Shown here: one piece after another, positions 1 through 6,200 of the stretch
Layout: every line of letters begins with the position of its first letter
Numbering within the stretch: position 1 is the first letter of the stretch
Source of the DNA: Planctomycetales bacterium
GTDB taxonomy: Bacteria; Planctomycetota; Phycisphaerae; SM23-33
Direction of reading: 5' to 3'
DNA length: 11,781 nucleotides
Assembly: GCA_030631125.1 (NCBI GenBank)
Contig: DAOVLS010000044.1
Span: 1-11,781, forward strand
Translations under genes and position numbers: made by a program
Notes under the pieces: model-generated
Database searches by the model: none
Told to the model about the DNA's origin: nothing
Seen by the model: the letters and a program-made list of their open reading frames with translations, nothing else

Positions 1-1062
1 ATCGATCTACCTCCGCGCCTGGTGCGGGCCTTATCCGATGCGGACAGGTTAATCGGCCAACTCGCAGGCGAGGGCAGAAACCTGCCGAACCCACACCTGC
101 TCATGCGGCCATTCATCAGCCGCGAGGCCGTGCTGTCCAGCCGGATCGAGGGTACGCAGTCAACACTGGGTGAACTGCTGGCCGCAAGTGCCGGTGCCGT
201 GGTGGATAGAAGCCCCGAAGACCTTCGCGAGGTTGCCAACTACGTTGTTGCGTTGGAATACGGTATGGCTCGACTGAAGTCGCTACCGTTGTCGCTTCGG
301 TTGGTTCGTGAACTCCACGAGAAACTGATGCAAGGTGTCCGGGGCGATTCGTCCACACCGGGCCAATTCCGCCGCAGCCAGAACTGGATCGGCCCGCCGG
401 GTTGCACTTTGACCAACGCCTCCTATGTGCCACCGCCGGTCGACGAACTAATGAATTGCTTGGGACAATGGGAAGACTTCCTCCACGACCGAACACTGCC
501 TCCACTGGTCCAGGTGGCCTTGCTGCACTCCCAGTTCGAGGCCATTCACCCGTTTCTCGACGGCAACGGGCGCGTAGGGCGATTGCTGATTACATTGTTT
601 CTTATCGAGCGGGAGATTCTTCCAACGCCGCTGCTGTATCTCAGCGCCTTCTTCGAAGCCTCCAGGGCTGACTACTACGAACGGCTGAGTGGCGTGACGA
701 GCCGGGCCGCCTGGACGCCGTGGCTGGAATACTTCCTCAACGGTGTGGCGCGCATGTCGGAAGATGCCATCAGCCGGGCCGAGCGAATTAACTCCCTCCT
801 GACCAAATGGCGGCAGGTCGTAGCCGGTGAATCCTCCAGAACACCGTTGGCCCTGGTTGAACTGCTTGGAGAGAACCCCTTCTGGACCATCGGCAAGGCC
901 GCTCAACGCCTCGACGTAGCCTACACAACCGCCCAGCGGGCCATTGCGCGATTGGAATCTCTCGGCATCCTGGAACAATTCGGCCAGGCCAGGCGAGGCA
1001 GGGTCTATTGCGCCAGACAAATCATGGCCATTCTGGACGAACCGCCAAAGTTCACGAGTTGA
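1..1062 (+). CDS. Fic family protein (AMPylation-type), 5' end cut by window edge
   Basis: Fic proteins transfer a nucleotide moiety, usually AMP, from NTP to a hydroxyl group of a target protein. The catalytic signature HPFLDGNGRVGR is present, its His encoded at 547-549. The N-terminal region is the Fic_N domain. It carries the inhibitory helix motif S-x-x-x-E-G (SSRIEG, near 136-153), whose Glu blocks productive ATP binding in class II Fic proteins, so self-inhibition is expected. The last 70 or so residues form a winged helix-turn-helix (IGKAAQRLDVAYTTAQRAI), suggesting DNA binding or autoregulation. A GTG at 22 could serve as a start, but the seven codons before it (IDLPPRL) are open and fit Fic_N, so the true start lies outside the window; 353 codons are visible. 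Family members are usually about 370 residues. The next gene begins 46 nt downstream on the same strand. The target is unknown. Confidence 0.93.
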   Translation: MDLPPRLVRALSDADRLIGQLAGEGRNLPNPHLLMRPFISREAVLSSRIEGTQSTLGELLAASAGAVVDRSPEDLREVANYVVALEYGMARLKSLPLSLRLVRELHEKLMQGVRGDSSTPGQFRRSQNWIGPPGCTLTNASYVPPPVDELMNCLGQWEDFLHDRTLPPLVQVALLHSQFEAIHPFLDGNGRVGRLLITLFLIEREILPTPLLYLSAFFEASRADYYERLSGVTSRAAWTPWLEYFLNGVARMSEDAISRAERINSLLTKWRQVVAGESSRTPLALVELLGENPFWTIGKAAQRLDVAYTTAQRAIARLESLGILEQFGQARRGRVYCARQIMAILDEPPKFTS

Positions 1063-1108
1063 AGAAAGCCTGAAAAGGCTGGGGCTTTGCAAATGGAGCA
1101 TGGGACCA

Positions 1109-1366
1109 ATGAACTATGACAAGCAAAAAGTGGCGGACGTAACGTTGGCCCTGATGGCGCTGGGTCGGCATGAAGAAGGCGGCCGACGGACGTGGAAGGG
1201 ATTCGACTGGGGGGCGATGAACCTGCTCCACGAGCAGGGTTACATCTCCAATCCCGTAGGCAAGGCCAAGTCTGTCATCCTTACAGATGAAGGAGTCCGG
1301 CGCTGCGAAGAATTGTTCGAGCAGCATTTCGGCTTGGACAGCGCTGAAGATACACGCCCGGAGTAG
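1109..1366 (+). CDS. DUF6429-like small protein, function unknown
   Basis: An 85-residue soluble protein of unknown function. The segment TWKGFDWGAMNLLHEQGYIS followed by GKAKSVILTDEGVRRCEELF resembles the DUF6429 family, which I recall from sequence style only. The end looks like a short winged-helix wing and helix (ILTDEGVRRCEELFEQHFG), so nucleic-acid binding is possible but not shown. I chose ATG 1109 because GGAG at 1095-1098 lies 10 nt before it. An in-frame ATG at 1100 sits only 1 nt after that GGAG, and a longer reading frame from 944 would overlap the Fic gene. The stop is 2 nt before the next gene, so the two are almost certainly co-transcribed and probably work together. Confidence 0.8.
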   Translation: MNYDKQKVADVTLALMALGRHEEGGRRTWKGFDWGAMNLLHEQGYISNPVGKAKSVILTDEGVRRCEELFEQHFGLDSAEDTRPE

Positions 1367-1368
1367 TC

Positions 1369-2163
1369 ATGCTGGTATTGCGATGCACGGGAAAGATGCT
1401 GAAGCGCCTTGGCGAGAAGCCGAGGACGGCAGAGGCTGCACTCACCCCTAACAGCCCCGGCGAATGGTATATAAACGTAATCGACTGGCTGGAGAACGGT
1501 CGAGTCGCCATCTGTGTCAATGCCCGGGTTCGGTACGCGCTGCTGATTCCGCTGGATGGTGTCGAGACGCCCGCCCAACTGGCCAATGTCCTGACGCAGC
1601 GGTTGTTCAGGCATCTTCTGGAAATGGAGGTTCCGCAAGGCCGCATCGAGGAGATTCTGACGGACTACCACCATGTGCTCATCGCTAAAACCGCCAGCCG
1701 AAGCATCCTGGGCACAATGAACGACATGTTGGATAAGGCATATGCGATGATTGAGATAAGCGTGCAAAAAACCGGTTCGTTCAGCCTGCGAAAACTGGAA
1801 AGTGACCTGAACACAATGCCGCAGGAACCTATCGGGTGGGGATACGCGCGGGAAGAAATGTGGCGGATCTGCACAGAGAACATCCCCGGAGCAGGGAAGC
1901 GAATAATAATACATCTCATGGACGACGAGATGCCGTACGTACGGGCGTTACAGAAACTCGTCGGTCCTGACCTAGCCGATAAACTGGAGGTCATCATGGC
2001 GGGCATCCGGGACGTTCTGTTCAGCCGGGACGAACTCCGGCATCTGTGCGATGTCCTGCCATCACTGAAAGACCGATACGAGGAAAAGGGCGGGTCGGTG
2101 AATCGCAAGGGATTTTCCGAACTGTATGACCATCTATCCCGCATCCTCAAAAAGCGCCTTTGA
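1369..2163 (+). CDS. DUF6933-like protein with C-terminal extension, function unknown
   Basis: A 264-residue soluble protein without signal peptide or membrane segments. Residues 1 to about 165 look like a DUF6933 domain: it opens MLVLRCTGKMLKRLGEKP, has a beta-rich segment (GEWYINVIDW, RVAICVNARVRYALLIPLDG) and ends SILGTMNDMLDKAY...IGWGYAREEMW. Residues from about 170 onward (RIIIHLMDDEMPYVRALQKL to ILKKRL) are a separate, mostly helical, charged region that I cannot assign and that typical members probably lack. The start is supported by GGAG at 1360-1363, 5 nt before ATG and overlapping the stop region of the preceding DUF6429-like gene, which suggests translational coupling. No catalytic motif is evident. 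I judge the family name from memory of sequence style. Confidence 0.78.
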   Translation: MLVLRCTGKMLKRLGEKPRTAEAALTPNSPGEWYINVIDWLENGRVAICVNARVRYALLIPLDGVETPAQLANVLTQRLFRHLLEMEVPQGRIEEILTDYHHVLIAKTASRSILGTMNDMLDKAYAMIEISVQKTGSFSLRKLESDLNTMPQEPIGWGYAREEMWRICTENIPGAGKRIIIHLMDDEMPYVRALQKLVGPDLADKLEVIMAGIRDVLFSRDELRHLCDVLPSLKDRYEEKGGSVNRKGFSELYDHLSRILKKRL

Positions 2164-2287
2164 CCATCGCTCATTGGCGGCCATCATTTCAAAGAATGCC
2201 TGACGAGACAAGAATGCTCCGTCTGGCTTGCTCAGCGGCCCTCGTATCGCTTGCGTGCCCGTTCGCAATTTTGTTAGGCTTTGCGGC

Positions 2288-2812
2288 ATGGCGGTCAGTG
2301 GCATAAACCTATTTGGCACCGGTATCGAAGAAGGCCTGTCCTTGGCCCGGCGGGTCGATCCGAAATACGGGCCAGTTTGGGATGGTCGAGCACCGGCTGA
2401 GCAGGCCGCGCTGGCGTGGTACTTCCTGCCGCACGGGTCGAACAAACTGGTCCTGGGACCGACCAGGCCGAGGGTTCTCAAGTGGTACTGCCCGTTTGCC
2501 GATCAGCGTGAGTTTCCTTCCGGCCATCGGTACTGCATCAACGTTTACACCGGCTGTGAGCACCAATGCGAATACTGCTACGTATCCGGCTATGCGAACA
2601 TGGACGCCAGGCCGAAGGAAAACTTTCCCCGCTTACTCCAGAAGGACCTCGAAGACCTGGAACGGTTCGACGTCCCGCCGGCCCCACTGCACCTTTCGAA
2701 CAGCACCGAGGGTCGTAGACCGTCTGCTTTATTTCCGCTTCTTGCGGCGTGGCTCCCAGCTCTCGGCAAACCTTTCGGAGAAGCGATTCGTGGAACTTGT
2801 CTTGGAGAATAA
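2288..2812 (+). pseudogene. Radical SAM protein (SPL-like), truncated
   Basis: The reading frame encodes 174 residues. Residues 1 to about 140 look like the N-terminal part of a radical SAM protein related to the spore photoproduct lyase-like group. INVYTGCEHQCEYCYVSGYA contains the CxxxCxxC motif (C90, C94, C97) that binds the 4Fe-4S cluster cleaving S-adenosylmethionine. LHLSNST near residues 135-140 corresponds to the next conserved strand, where relatives continue with a D-P and a long barrel. Here the sequence changes abruptly to an unrelated arginine- and alanine-rich tail ending at 2812. Relatives are usually about 300 residues, so most of the barrel is missing and the product is unlikely to be active. 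ATG 2288 is weakly supported by TTAGG 9 nt upstream; an alternative start at 2228 adds 20 residues that do not look conserved. No other frame rescues the missing part. Confidence 0.72.
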
Positions 2813-2881
2813 CGACTCGACCACCCACGGCAGCAAGCTGTCCGATACCGTGGCAAACGGCTTGGCAGCCTGACTGTTCAT
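2729..2881 (-). other. 50-codon reading frame of unknown origin, possible gene remnant
   Basis: This minus-strand frame runs from ATG at 2881 to TAA at 2729 and encodes 50 residues. It fills most of the gap between the truncated radical SAM gene and the pRiA4b-like fragment. Composition is protein-like: a hydrophobic helix (DSLLPWVVESLFS), then a polar stretch and a strongly basic end (FAESWEPRRKKRK). An in-frame stop lies four codons before the ATG and no good Shine-Dalgarno is seen. It may be the 3' end of a lost gene, a small gene, or chance; the opposite strand is also open here for about 60 codons. I could not place it in any family. Confidence 0.3.
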
Positions 2882-2920
2882 CCATCGGATCTAAGGCGTA
2901 ACTCAGGCAGCACAGATCGT

Positions 2921-3184
2921 ATGGCTGAGGGCGCGATCACGCTGGCTGACATGTGCCCCAAGGTCAAGAGCAAGCTGATCTACGAGTACGATTTTGGCGA
3001 CGGCTGGGAGCACGTTATCGAGGTGCAGAAGATCGTCGAGCCGGAGCCCGGTGTGAAATATCCAGTCTGCCTGGCGGGCAAGAAAGCCTGCCCGCCCGAG
3101 GATTGCGGCGGGGTAGGGGCCAGGCTTCGTCTTCGACTACGCCGTGGCAGGGACCAGAAAGGGGACCAGCAAACGCAGAGGTGA
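2921..3184 (+). pseudogene. Plasmid pRiA4b ORF-3-like fragment, both ends missing
   Basis: About 60 residues are unmistakably like the pRiA4b ORF-3 family: LADMCPKVKSKLIYEYDFGD, GWEHVIEV and YPVCLAGKKACPPEDCGG. Full members are about 180-200 residues, with roughly 70 residues before this part and a W-G-Y and acidic tail after PPEDCGG. Here similarity stops right after PPEDCGGV (about 3115) and the frame continues into arginine-rich non-homologous sequence until TGA at 3182-3184. Upstream the frame is open to 2813 but does not resemble the missing N-terminus. I interpret this as an internal remnant rather than a functional gene. The family has no firmly established biochemical role. Confidence 0.75.
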
Positions 3185-3246
3185 CCAGATCGGTGCCGGA
3201 ATGCAGTCCACCGGAGAGGATAGTTGGCACACGGTGGCGGGAAACA

Positions 3247-3268
3247 CCCACCGATTGCAATCGGTGGG
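3247..3268. repeat. Perfect 22-nt palindrome
   Basis: CCCACCGATTG is followed directly by its exact reverse complement CAATCGGTGGG. As RNA or single-stranded DNA it would form a stem of about nine pairs with a small loop on either strand. No T-run follows on either strand, so it is not a classic intrinsic terminator. It could be a dispersed REP-type palindrome or a protein-binding site. It sits between the pRiA4b-like fragment and the tRNA gene. Confidence 0.8.
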
Positions 3269-3304
3269 CTTGAGGGTAACTCTCGAACGTGTTGTAACTT
3301 GTCG

Positions 3305-3342
3305 CAGAAAGGAATCCCTTGGCAACGGTTGTCGCCAAGGGA
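3305..3342 (-). terminator. Probable intrinsic terminator of tRNA-Pro
   Basis: The arms at 3315-3323 (TCCCTTGGC on the + strand) and 3334-3342 (GCCAAGGGA) form a perfect 9-bp stem with a 10-nt loop. Read on the minus strand, the stem is followed by the T-rich TTCCTTTCTG (3314-3305). It lies 15 nt past the tRNA 3' end in the direction of tRNA transcription. The T tract is imperfect, so confidence is moderate. Confidence 0.65.
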
Positions 3343-3357
3343 CGCATTCTCGAAAAA

Positions 3358-3432
3358 TCGGGGCGACAGGATTTGAACCTGCGACCTCTTGACCCCCAGT
3401 CAAGCACGCTAGCCAAGCTGCGCCACGCCCCG
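3358..3432 (-). tRNA. tRNA-Pro (anticodon GGG)
   Basis: A complete 75-nt tRNA cloverleaf on the minus strand. The acceptor stem CGGGGCG/CGCCCCG is fully paired, followed by discriminator A at 3358. The D arm is GCGC...GCGT. The anticodon arm is CTTGA-CTGGGGG-TCAAG with anticodon GGG, reading CCC (and by wobble CCU) proline codons. The T arm is GCAGG-TTCAAAT-CCTGT. No CCA is encoded; TTTTT follows the discriminator, so CCA must be added enzymatically. The gene has its own candidate promoter upstream and a hairpin terminator downstream. Confidence 0.97.
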
Positions 3433-3444
3433 GAGAACGTCACT

Positions 3445-3473
3445 ATTCTGTCGTAACTGGTCAACCTAGTCAA
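3445..3473 (-). promoter_or_regulatory. Candidate promoter of tRNA-Pro
   Basis: On the minus strand TTGACT (3473-3468) and CAGAAT (3450-3445) are separated by 17 nt, a good sigma70-type spacing. The -10 box ends 12 nt before the mature tRNA 5' end, implying a very short 5' leader. The -10 matches TATAAT at four of six positions. Confidence 0.55.
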
Positions 3474-3495
3474 GATAAACGGTTGCGAGGCAGGG

Positions 3496-3792
3496 CTACC
3501 CCTCCCGCTTCAACCGCCTCGACCACAGCGTCAGCCAAATAACAACAATGACAAACGCGAACAGCATCAGTTTAAAGACAGCAAAGAATTGCAGCACAAT
3601 CGTACGGACTTGCTGCCAGTGCAGGCTGTCGGTGTCCGGGTAGCCCCAAAGCCTCAGCAGCCACCCCGGCTCGGTATTCAGAATCACCAGGAAGGCCAAC
3701 CATCCCACCGTCATCCAGGCAGCTGCAATGAGAATTGCCCACCATCCAGCCACAGCGGCTGACCGAACTCGCTTTTGCAATGTCCCGTTCAT
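3496..3792 (-). CDS. Small two-helix membrane protein, function unknown
   Basis: A 98-residue protein with two clear hydrophobic segments: residues about 14-38 (AGWWAILIAAAWMTVGWLAF and following) and about 66-90 (IVLQFFAVFKLMLFAFVIVV and following). They are separated by a roughly 28-residue loop (NTEPGWLLRLWGYPDTDSLH...). Both termini are basic (KRVR at the N-end, SRRLKREG at the C-end), so by the positive-inside rule both probably face the cytoplasm and the loop faces out. The start is well supported: AAAGGAG (3806-3800) lies 7 nt before ATG, the best Shine-Dalgarno in the window. A TACAAT box (3820-3815) may be the -10 of its promoter. It is divergent from surE and precedes tRNA-Pro on the same strand. 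I recognise no family. Confidence 0.8.
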   Translation of the reverse strand: MNGTLQKRVRSAAVAGWWAILIAAAWMTVGWLAFLVILNTEPGWLLRLWGYPDTDSLHWQQVRTIVLQFFAVFKLMLFAFVIVVIWLTLWSRRLKREG

Positions 3793-3850
3793 TTGGCAAC
3801 TCCTTTCGATAACTATTGTATCATCGCCGGCGTAAAATCCGCCAAGAGAT

Positions 3851-3878
3851 TTGACATTAATTCGGTCTGGCCTATAAA
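3851..3878 (+). promoter_or_regulatory. surE promoter, nearly leaderless
   Basis: TTGACA (3851-3856), a 16-nt spacer and TATAAA (3873-3878) form a near-consensus sigma70-type promoter. The -10 box ends 12 nt before the surE ATG, so transcription would begin about 5 nt before the start codon. No Shine-Dalgarno exists in the intervening ACTCTTCATCCCT-like, pyrimidine-rich sequence. Confidence 0.75.
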
Positions 3879-3890
3879 CTCTTCATCCCT

Positions 3891-4658
3891 ATGCGGATAC
3901 TTCTGGTCAATGACGACGGTATTTTAGCGCCGGGCATCGCGGCGTTACGCGCTTCGGTGGCGGATATGGGCGAGGTAACGGTCGTGGCGCCGGAGACGCC
4001 GCAATCGGCCGCTGGCCGGTCGCTTACCCTTCACGGCCCGATAGTCTGCAGCCCCGTCCACGTGGACGGGGAATTTCACGGTATCAGCGTCGCAGGCCGA
4101 CCCGTAGATTGCGTCAAACTCGCCATCCGCGAATTAATGGACATTAAACCAGACCTCGTCCTTTCAGGAATCAATGCCGGAGAAAACGTCGGCGTCAACG
4201 TCTTCTATAGCGGAACAGTGGCCGCCGGGGCTGAAGGGGCGCTGTTCGGAATCCCATCGGTGGCGTTCAGCCTGGCCTGCGCCGGTGAAATGGATTTTCA
4301 TCGAGCGGGTCAATTGTGCCGGAAAGTCCTCGACGGCCTGCTGACTACGTCGATAGCGCCGGGTGAACTTATCAACGTAAACATCCCGGCCCTGTCGCAA
4401 TCGTCGCCAAGGGGCGTGAGGGTCGCCCCACAAAGTACTGCTGCTGTCAGCGAGACATACCACCGCGAAACCGATGCCGATGGGCGGATGATCTTCCGGC
4501 TGGACGGTAATTTCGAGCACGGGCCGCAGGAAACCGAAACGGACGTAACGGCCTTGGCCGACGGATTTATCACGGTTACACCGCTGATGTCCGACATGAC
4601 CGATCACAGGCGGCTGGAGCACTTTCGCCAATGCTGCTGGAACGACCCCGAACGCTGA
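3891..4658 (+). CDS. surE: 5'/3'-nucleotidase SurE
   Basis: SurE is a metal-dependent cytosolic phosphatase that dephosphorylates nucleoside 5'- and 3'-monophosphates and is linked to stationary-phase survival. The 255-residue product has the family's normal length. It starts MRILLVNDDG, carrying the metal-binding aspartates D8 and D9. The other expected ligands are visible: S39 in the PQSAAGRS loop and N95 in LSGINAGENVG. YSGTVAAGAEGALFGIPSVA (106 onward) is the conserved glycine-rich segment. The N-terminal Rossmann-like half is complete; the C-terminal half (VNIP at about 163, then a beta-rich region) is normal though less conserved. The start at 3891 gives the canonical N-terminus despite lacking a Shine-Dalgarno, consistent with the promoter lying just upstream. 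folC follows after an 86-nt gap with its own promoter. Confidence 0.96.
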   Translation: MRILLVNDDGILAPGIAALRASVADMGEVTVVAPETPQSAAGRSLTLHGPIVCSPVHVDGEFHGISVAGRPVDCVKLAIRELMDIKPDLVLSGINAGENVGVNVFYSGTVAAGAEGALFGIPSVAFSLACAGEMDFHRAGQLCRKVLDGLLTTSIAPGELINVNIPALSQSSPRGVRVAPQSTAAVSETYHRETDADGRMIFRLDGNFEHGPQETETDVTALADGFITVTPLMSDMTDHRRLEHFRQCCWNDPER

Positions 4659-4705
4659 ATTTACAGGATATTTTTCGTTATTTTTCCATTTCAGGCCTAA
4701 AACCC

Positions 4706-4735
4706 TTGACAAATATAACTGTGGTGTGGTATATT
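4706..4735 (+). promoter_or_regulatory. folC promoter, probably leaderless
   Basis: TTGACA (4706-4711), an 18-nt spacer and TATATT (4730-4735) form a good sigma70-type promoter. The -10 box ends 9 nt before ATG 4745, so the transcript would start within a few nucleotides of the codon. This argues against an upstream start at 4631, whose coding region would contain the promoter. Confidence 0.72.
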
Positions 4736-4744
4736 CAGGCGACT

Positions 4745-6133
4745 ATGGCGACAGCGATTTCCCCAAAAACATACCCTGGAAAGACTGGGCGCGCTCCCAG
4801 ACTGCCAATTCGCACCTACGAGGCTGCGTTGAAATACCTCTTTGCGCAGACTGATTACGAGCAGATGCTGCGGGTTCGTTATAACCGCGACACCTTCAGT
4901 TTGGCTCGTATGAGAGCGCTGCTCAAGCGGCTTAATGACCCGCATAAAAAGCTGCGGAGCGTCCACATTGCCGGGACAAAAGGCAAAGGTTCCACAGCCA
5001 CGATGCTTTCGGCGATGATTGGCGCCTGCGGGCACAAGGTCGGGCTTTACACCTCGCCGCACCTTGTCGATATTCGTGAGCGGATACGGATAAACGGTGA
5101 GGTAATCACCAGGGCCGCCCTGACGCGATATATCAACAAAGTGGCTGTGCACGTCGGGAAAATGAGCGATGATGCGCCGACGTTCTTCGAGATATTCACC
5201 GCAATTGCCTTTATGTATTTTGTTGACGAGGGCGTGGACATAGCCGTTCTGGAGGCCGGTATGGGCGGTCGGCTTGACAGCACCAACGTCGTCAAGCCGA
5301 TGGTGGTCGGGTTCACCAGCATCAGTCTCGACCACATACATCAACTCGGCGATACGGTCGAAGCTATTGCCGGCGAAAAAGCCGGTATCCTCAAGCGAGG
5401 CGTACCGGCCATATCGGTGCCGCAGGTTCCCGCCGCTGAAGACGTTCTGAAAAAAGCAGCCAAGCGGGTCAATTCGCCGCTGCTGTTCACGGGCAAGAAC
5501 ATCGACTTCAGTTATCGTTTCGAGTCGTCGCGCGAGACAGGCCCGCAGACCCGTGTCTGCCTGACCACGCCACGCAGCAAGTTCGAGCATCTGCCCGTCC
5601 CACTGATGGGTGAGCACCAGGCGTTGAACTGCGGATTGGCATTGGCGCTGCTGGACCAACTCAAGGAACAGGGGCTGGAGATTGGCGACATCGCCGCCAT
5701 TGAGGGTCTCTCGCAGGTCCGCCTGCCCGGGCGGATGGAACTGATCGGGGAAAACCCGCGAATCCTCGTCGATGGCGCGCACAACGGCGCTTCGATGGAA
5801 GCGCTGATGCGGTCCGTCGGGCAGTATATCCCTTATGACTCGATGGTGGTTATCTTCGGCTGCGCCACCGACAAGGAAATTACCGGAATGCTGGACCAGT
5901 TGATGCGCGGCGCCGACAAGGTAATCTTCACCAAAAGCGACAACCGCCGCGCCGCCGACCCTGCCGACCTGGCCGGACGGTATGAAGAGCGCTCGGGAAA
6001 ACACGCGCAGGTAGCGGACAACCTCACCGAAGCCATCAGAATCGCCAACAACGCTGTTACACGAGGAGACATCATCTGCATAACGGGAAGTTTCTACCTC
6101 GTCGGCGAAGCCAAGAAACTACTTGGGAATTAG
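4745..6133 (+). CDS. folC: Bifunctional dihydrofolate synthase / folylpolyglutamate synthase FolC
   Basis: FolC adds L-glutamate to dihydropteroate and to reduced folates in ATP-dependent reactions in the cytosol, completing and retaining folate cofactors. The 462-residue product is of normal to slightly long length, with a 30-residue extension before TYEAALKYLF. Motifs in order: RNRD-like RYNRDTFSLARM; ATP-binding loop AGTKGKGST (G77-S83); TSPHLVDIRERIRING substrate loop; EAGMGGRLDSTN (about 170-179); SLDHIHQLGDTVEAIAGEKAGI, the Mur-ligase-like metal and ATP region; LPGRMELI and LVDGAHNGAS in the C-terminal ligase domain; ITGSFYLVGE near the end. The alternative start at 4631 would overlap surE and the promoter, so ATG 4745 is preferred. 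A strong terminator follows 31 nt after the stop, so folC is transcribed alone or by readthrough from surE. It could be monofunctional, which sequence alone cannot decide. Confidence 0.95.
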   Translation: MATAISPKTYPGKTGRAPRLPIRTYEAALKYLFAQTDYEQMLRVRYNRDTFSLARMRALLKRLNDPHKKLRSVHIAGTKGKGSTATMLSAMIGACGHKVGLYTSPHLVDIRERIRINGEVITRAALTRYINKVAVHVGKMSDDAPTFFEIFTAIAFMYFVDEGVDIAVLEAGMGGRLDSTNVVKPMVVGFTSISLDHIHQLGDTVEAIAGEKAGILKRGVPAISVPQVPAAEDVLKKAAKRVNSPLLFTGKNIDFSYRFESSRETGPQTRVCLTTPRSKFEHLPVPLMGEHQALNCGLALALLDQLKEQGLEIGDIAAIEGLSQVRLPGRMELIGENPRILVDGAHNGASMEALMRSVGQYIPYDSMVVIFGCATDKEITGMLDQLMRGADKVIFTKSDNRRAADPADLAGRYEERSGKHAQVADNLTEAIRIANNAVTRGDIICITGSFYLVGEAKKLLGN

Positions 6134-6164
6134 AGCAGTTCGCGTTTTATTACATCGGGCACCT

Positions 6165-6200
6165 AAAGCCGACGGATATCTATCCGTCGGCTTTGTTTTT
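6165..6200 (+). terminator. Strong intrinsic terminator of folC
   Basis: AAAGCCGACGGATA (6165-6178) and its exact reverse complement (6181-6194) form a 14-bp inverted repeat, in practice a 12-13 bp stem with a tiny loop. It is followed by GTTTTT (6195-6200). Position and shape fit a Rho-independent terminator for folC; no gene lies on the other strand here. Confidence 0.9.

Noticed and set aside
1067..1080. AGCC...GGCT hairpin after the Fic gene as a terminator
   Set aside because: The stem is only 4-5 bp and no T-run follows; the next gene is close, so readthrough is more likely.
448..1101. 217-codon minus-strand frame opposite the Fic gene
   Set aside because: Antisense shadow of a clearly conserved gene, with no motif of its own.
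1209..1226. Partial match to the tRNA-Pro 3' end (GGGGCGATGAACCTGC) as a second attachment site
   Set aside because: It is short, imperfect and inside the DUF6429-like gene; not convincing as an att repeat.
2196..2306. 36-codon hydrophobic + strand frame, MPDETRMLRL...
   Set aside because: It resembles a short membrane peptide but has no clear Shine-Dalgarno and overlaps the radical SAM start; too short to support.
3116..3235. Reading a frameshift (PGFVFDYAVAGTRKG) to rescue the pRiA4b ORF-3 C-terminus
   Set aside because: The shifted frame does not resemble the family's C-terminal W-G-Y and acidic segment, so no rescue is seen.
3144..3392. 82-codon + strand frame ending GATGFEPATS
   Set aside because: This ending is the well-known false translation of the antisense of a tRNA gene; it runs into tRNA-Pro.
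3137..3403. 88-codon minus-strand frame beginning MTGGQEVAGSNPVAP
   Set aside because: It is another false translation of the same tRNA sequence.
4697..6004. Long 435-codon minus-strand frame opposite folC
   Set aside because: folC carries all diagnostic motifs on the + strand; the antisense frame has no family resemblance and reflects high GC and codon bias.
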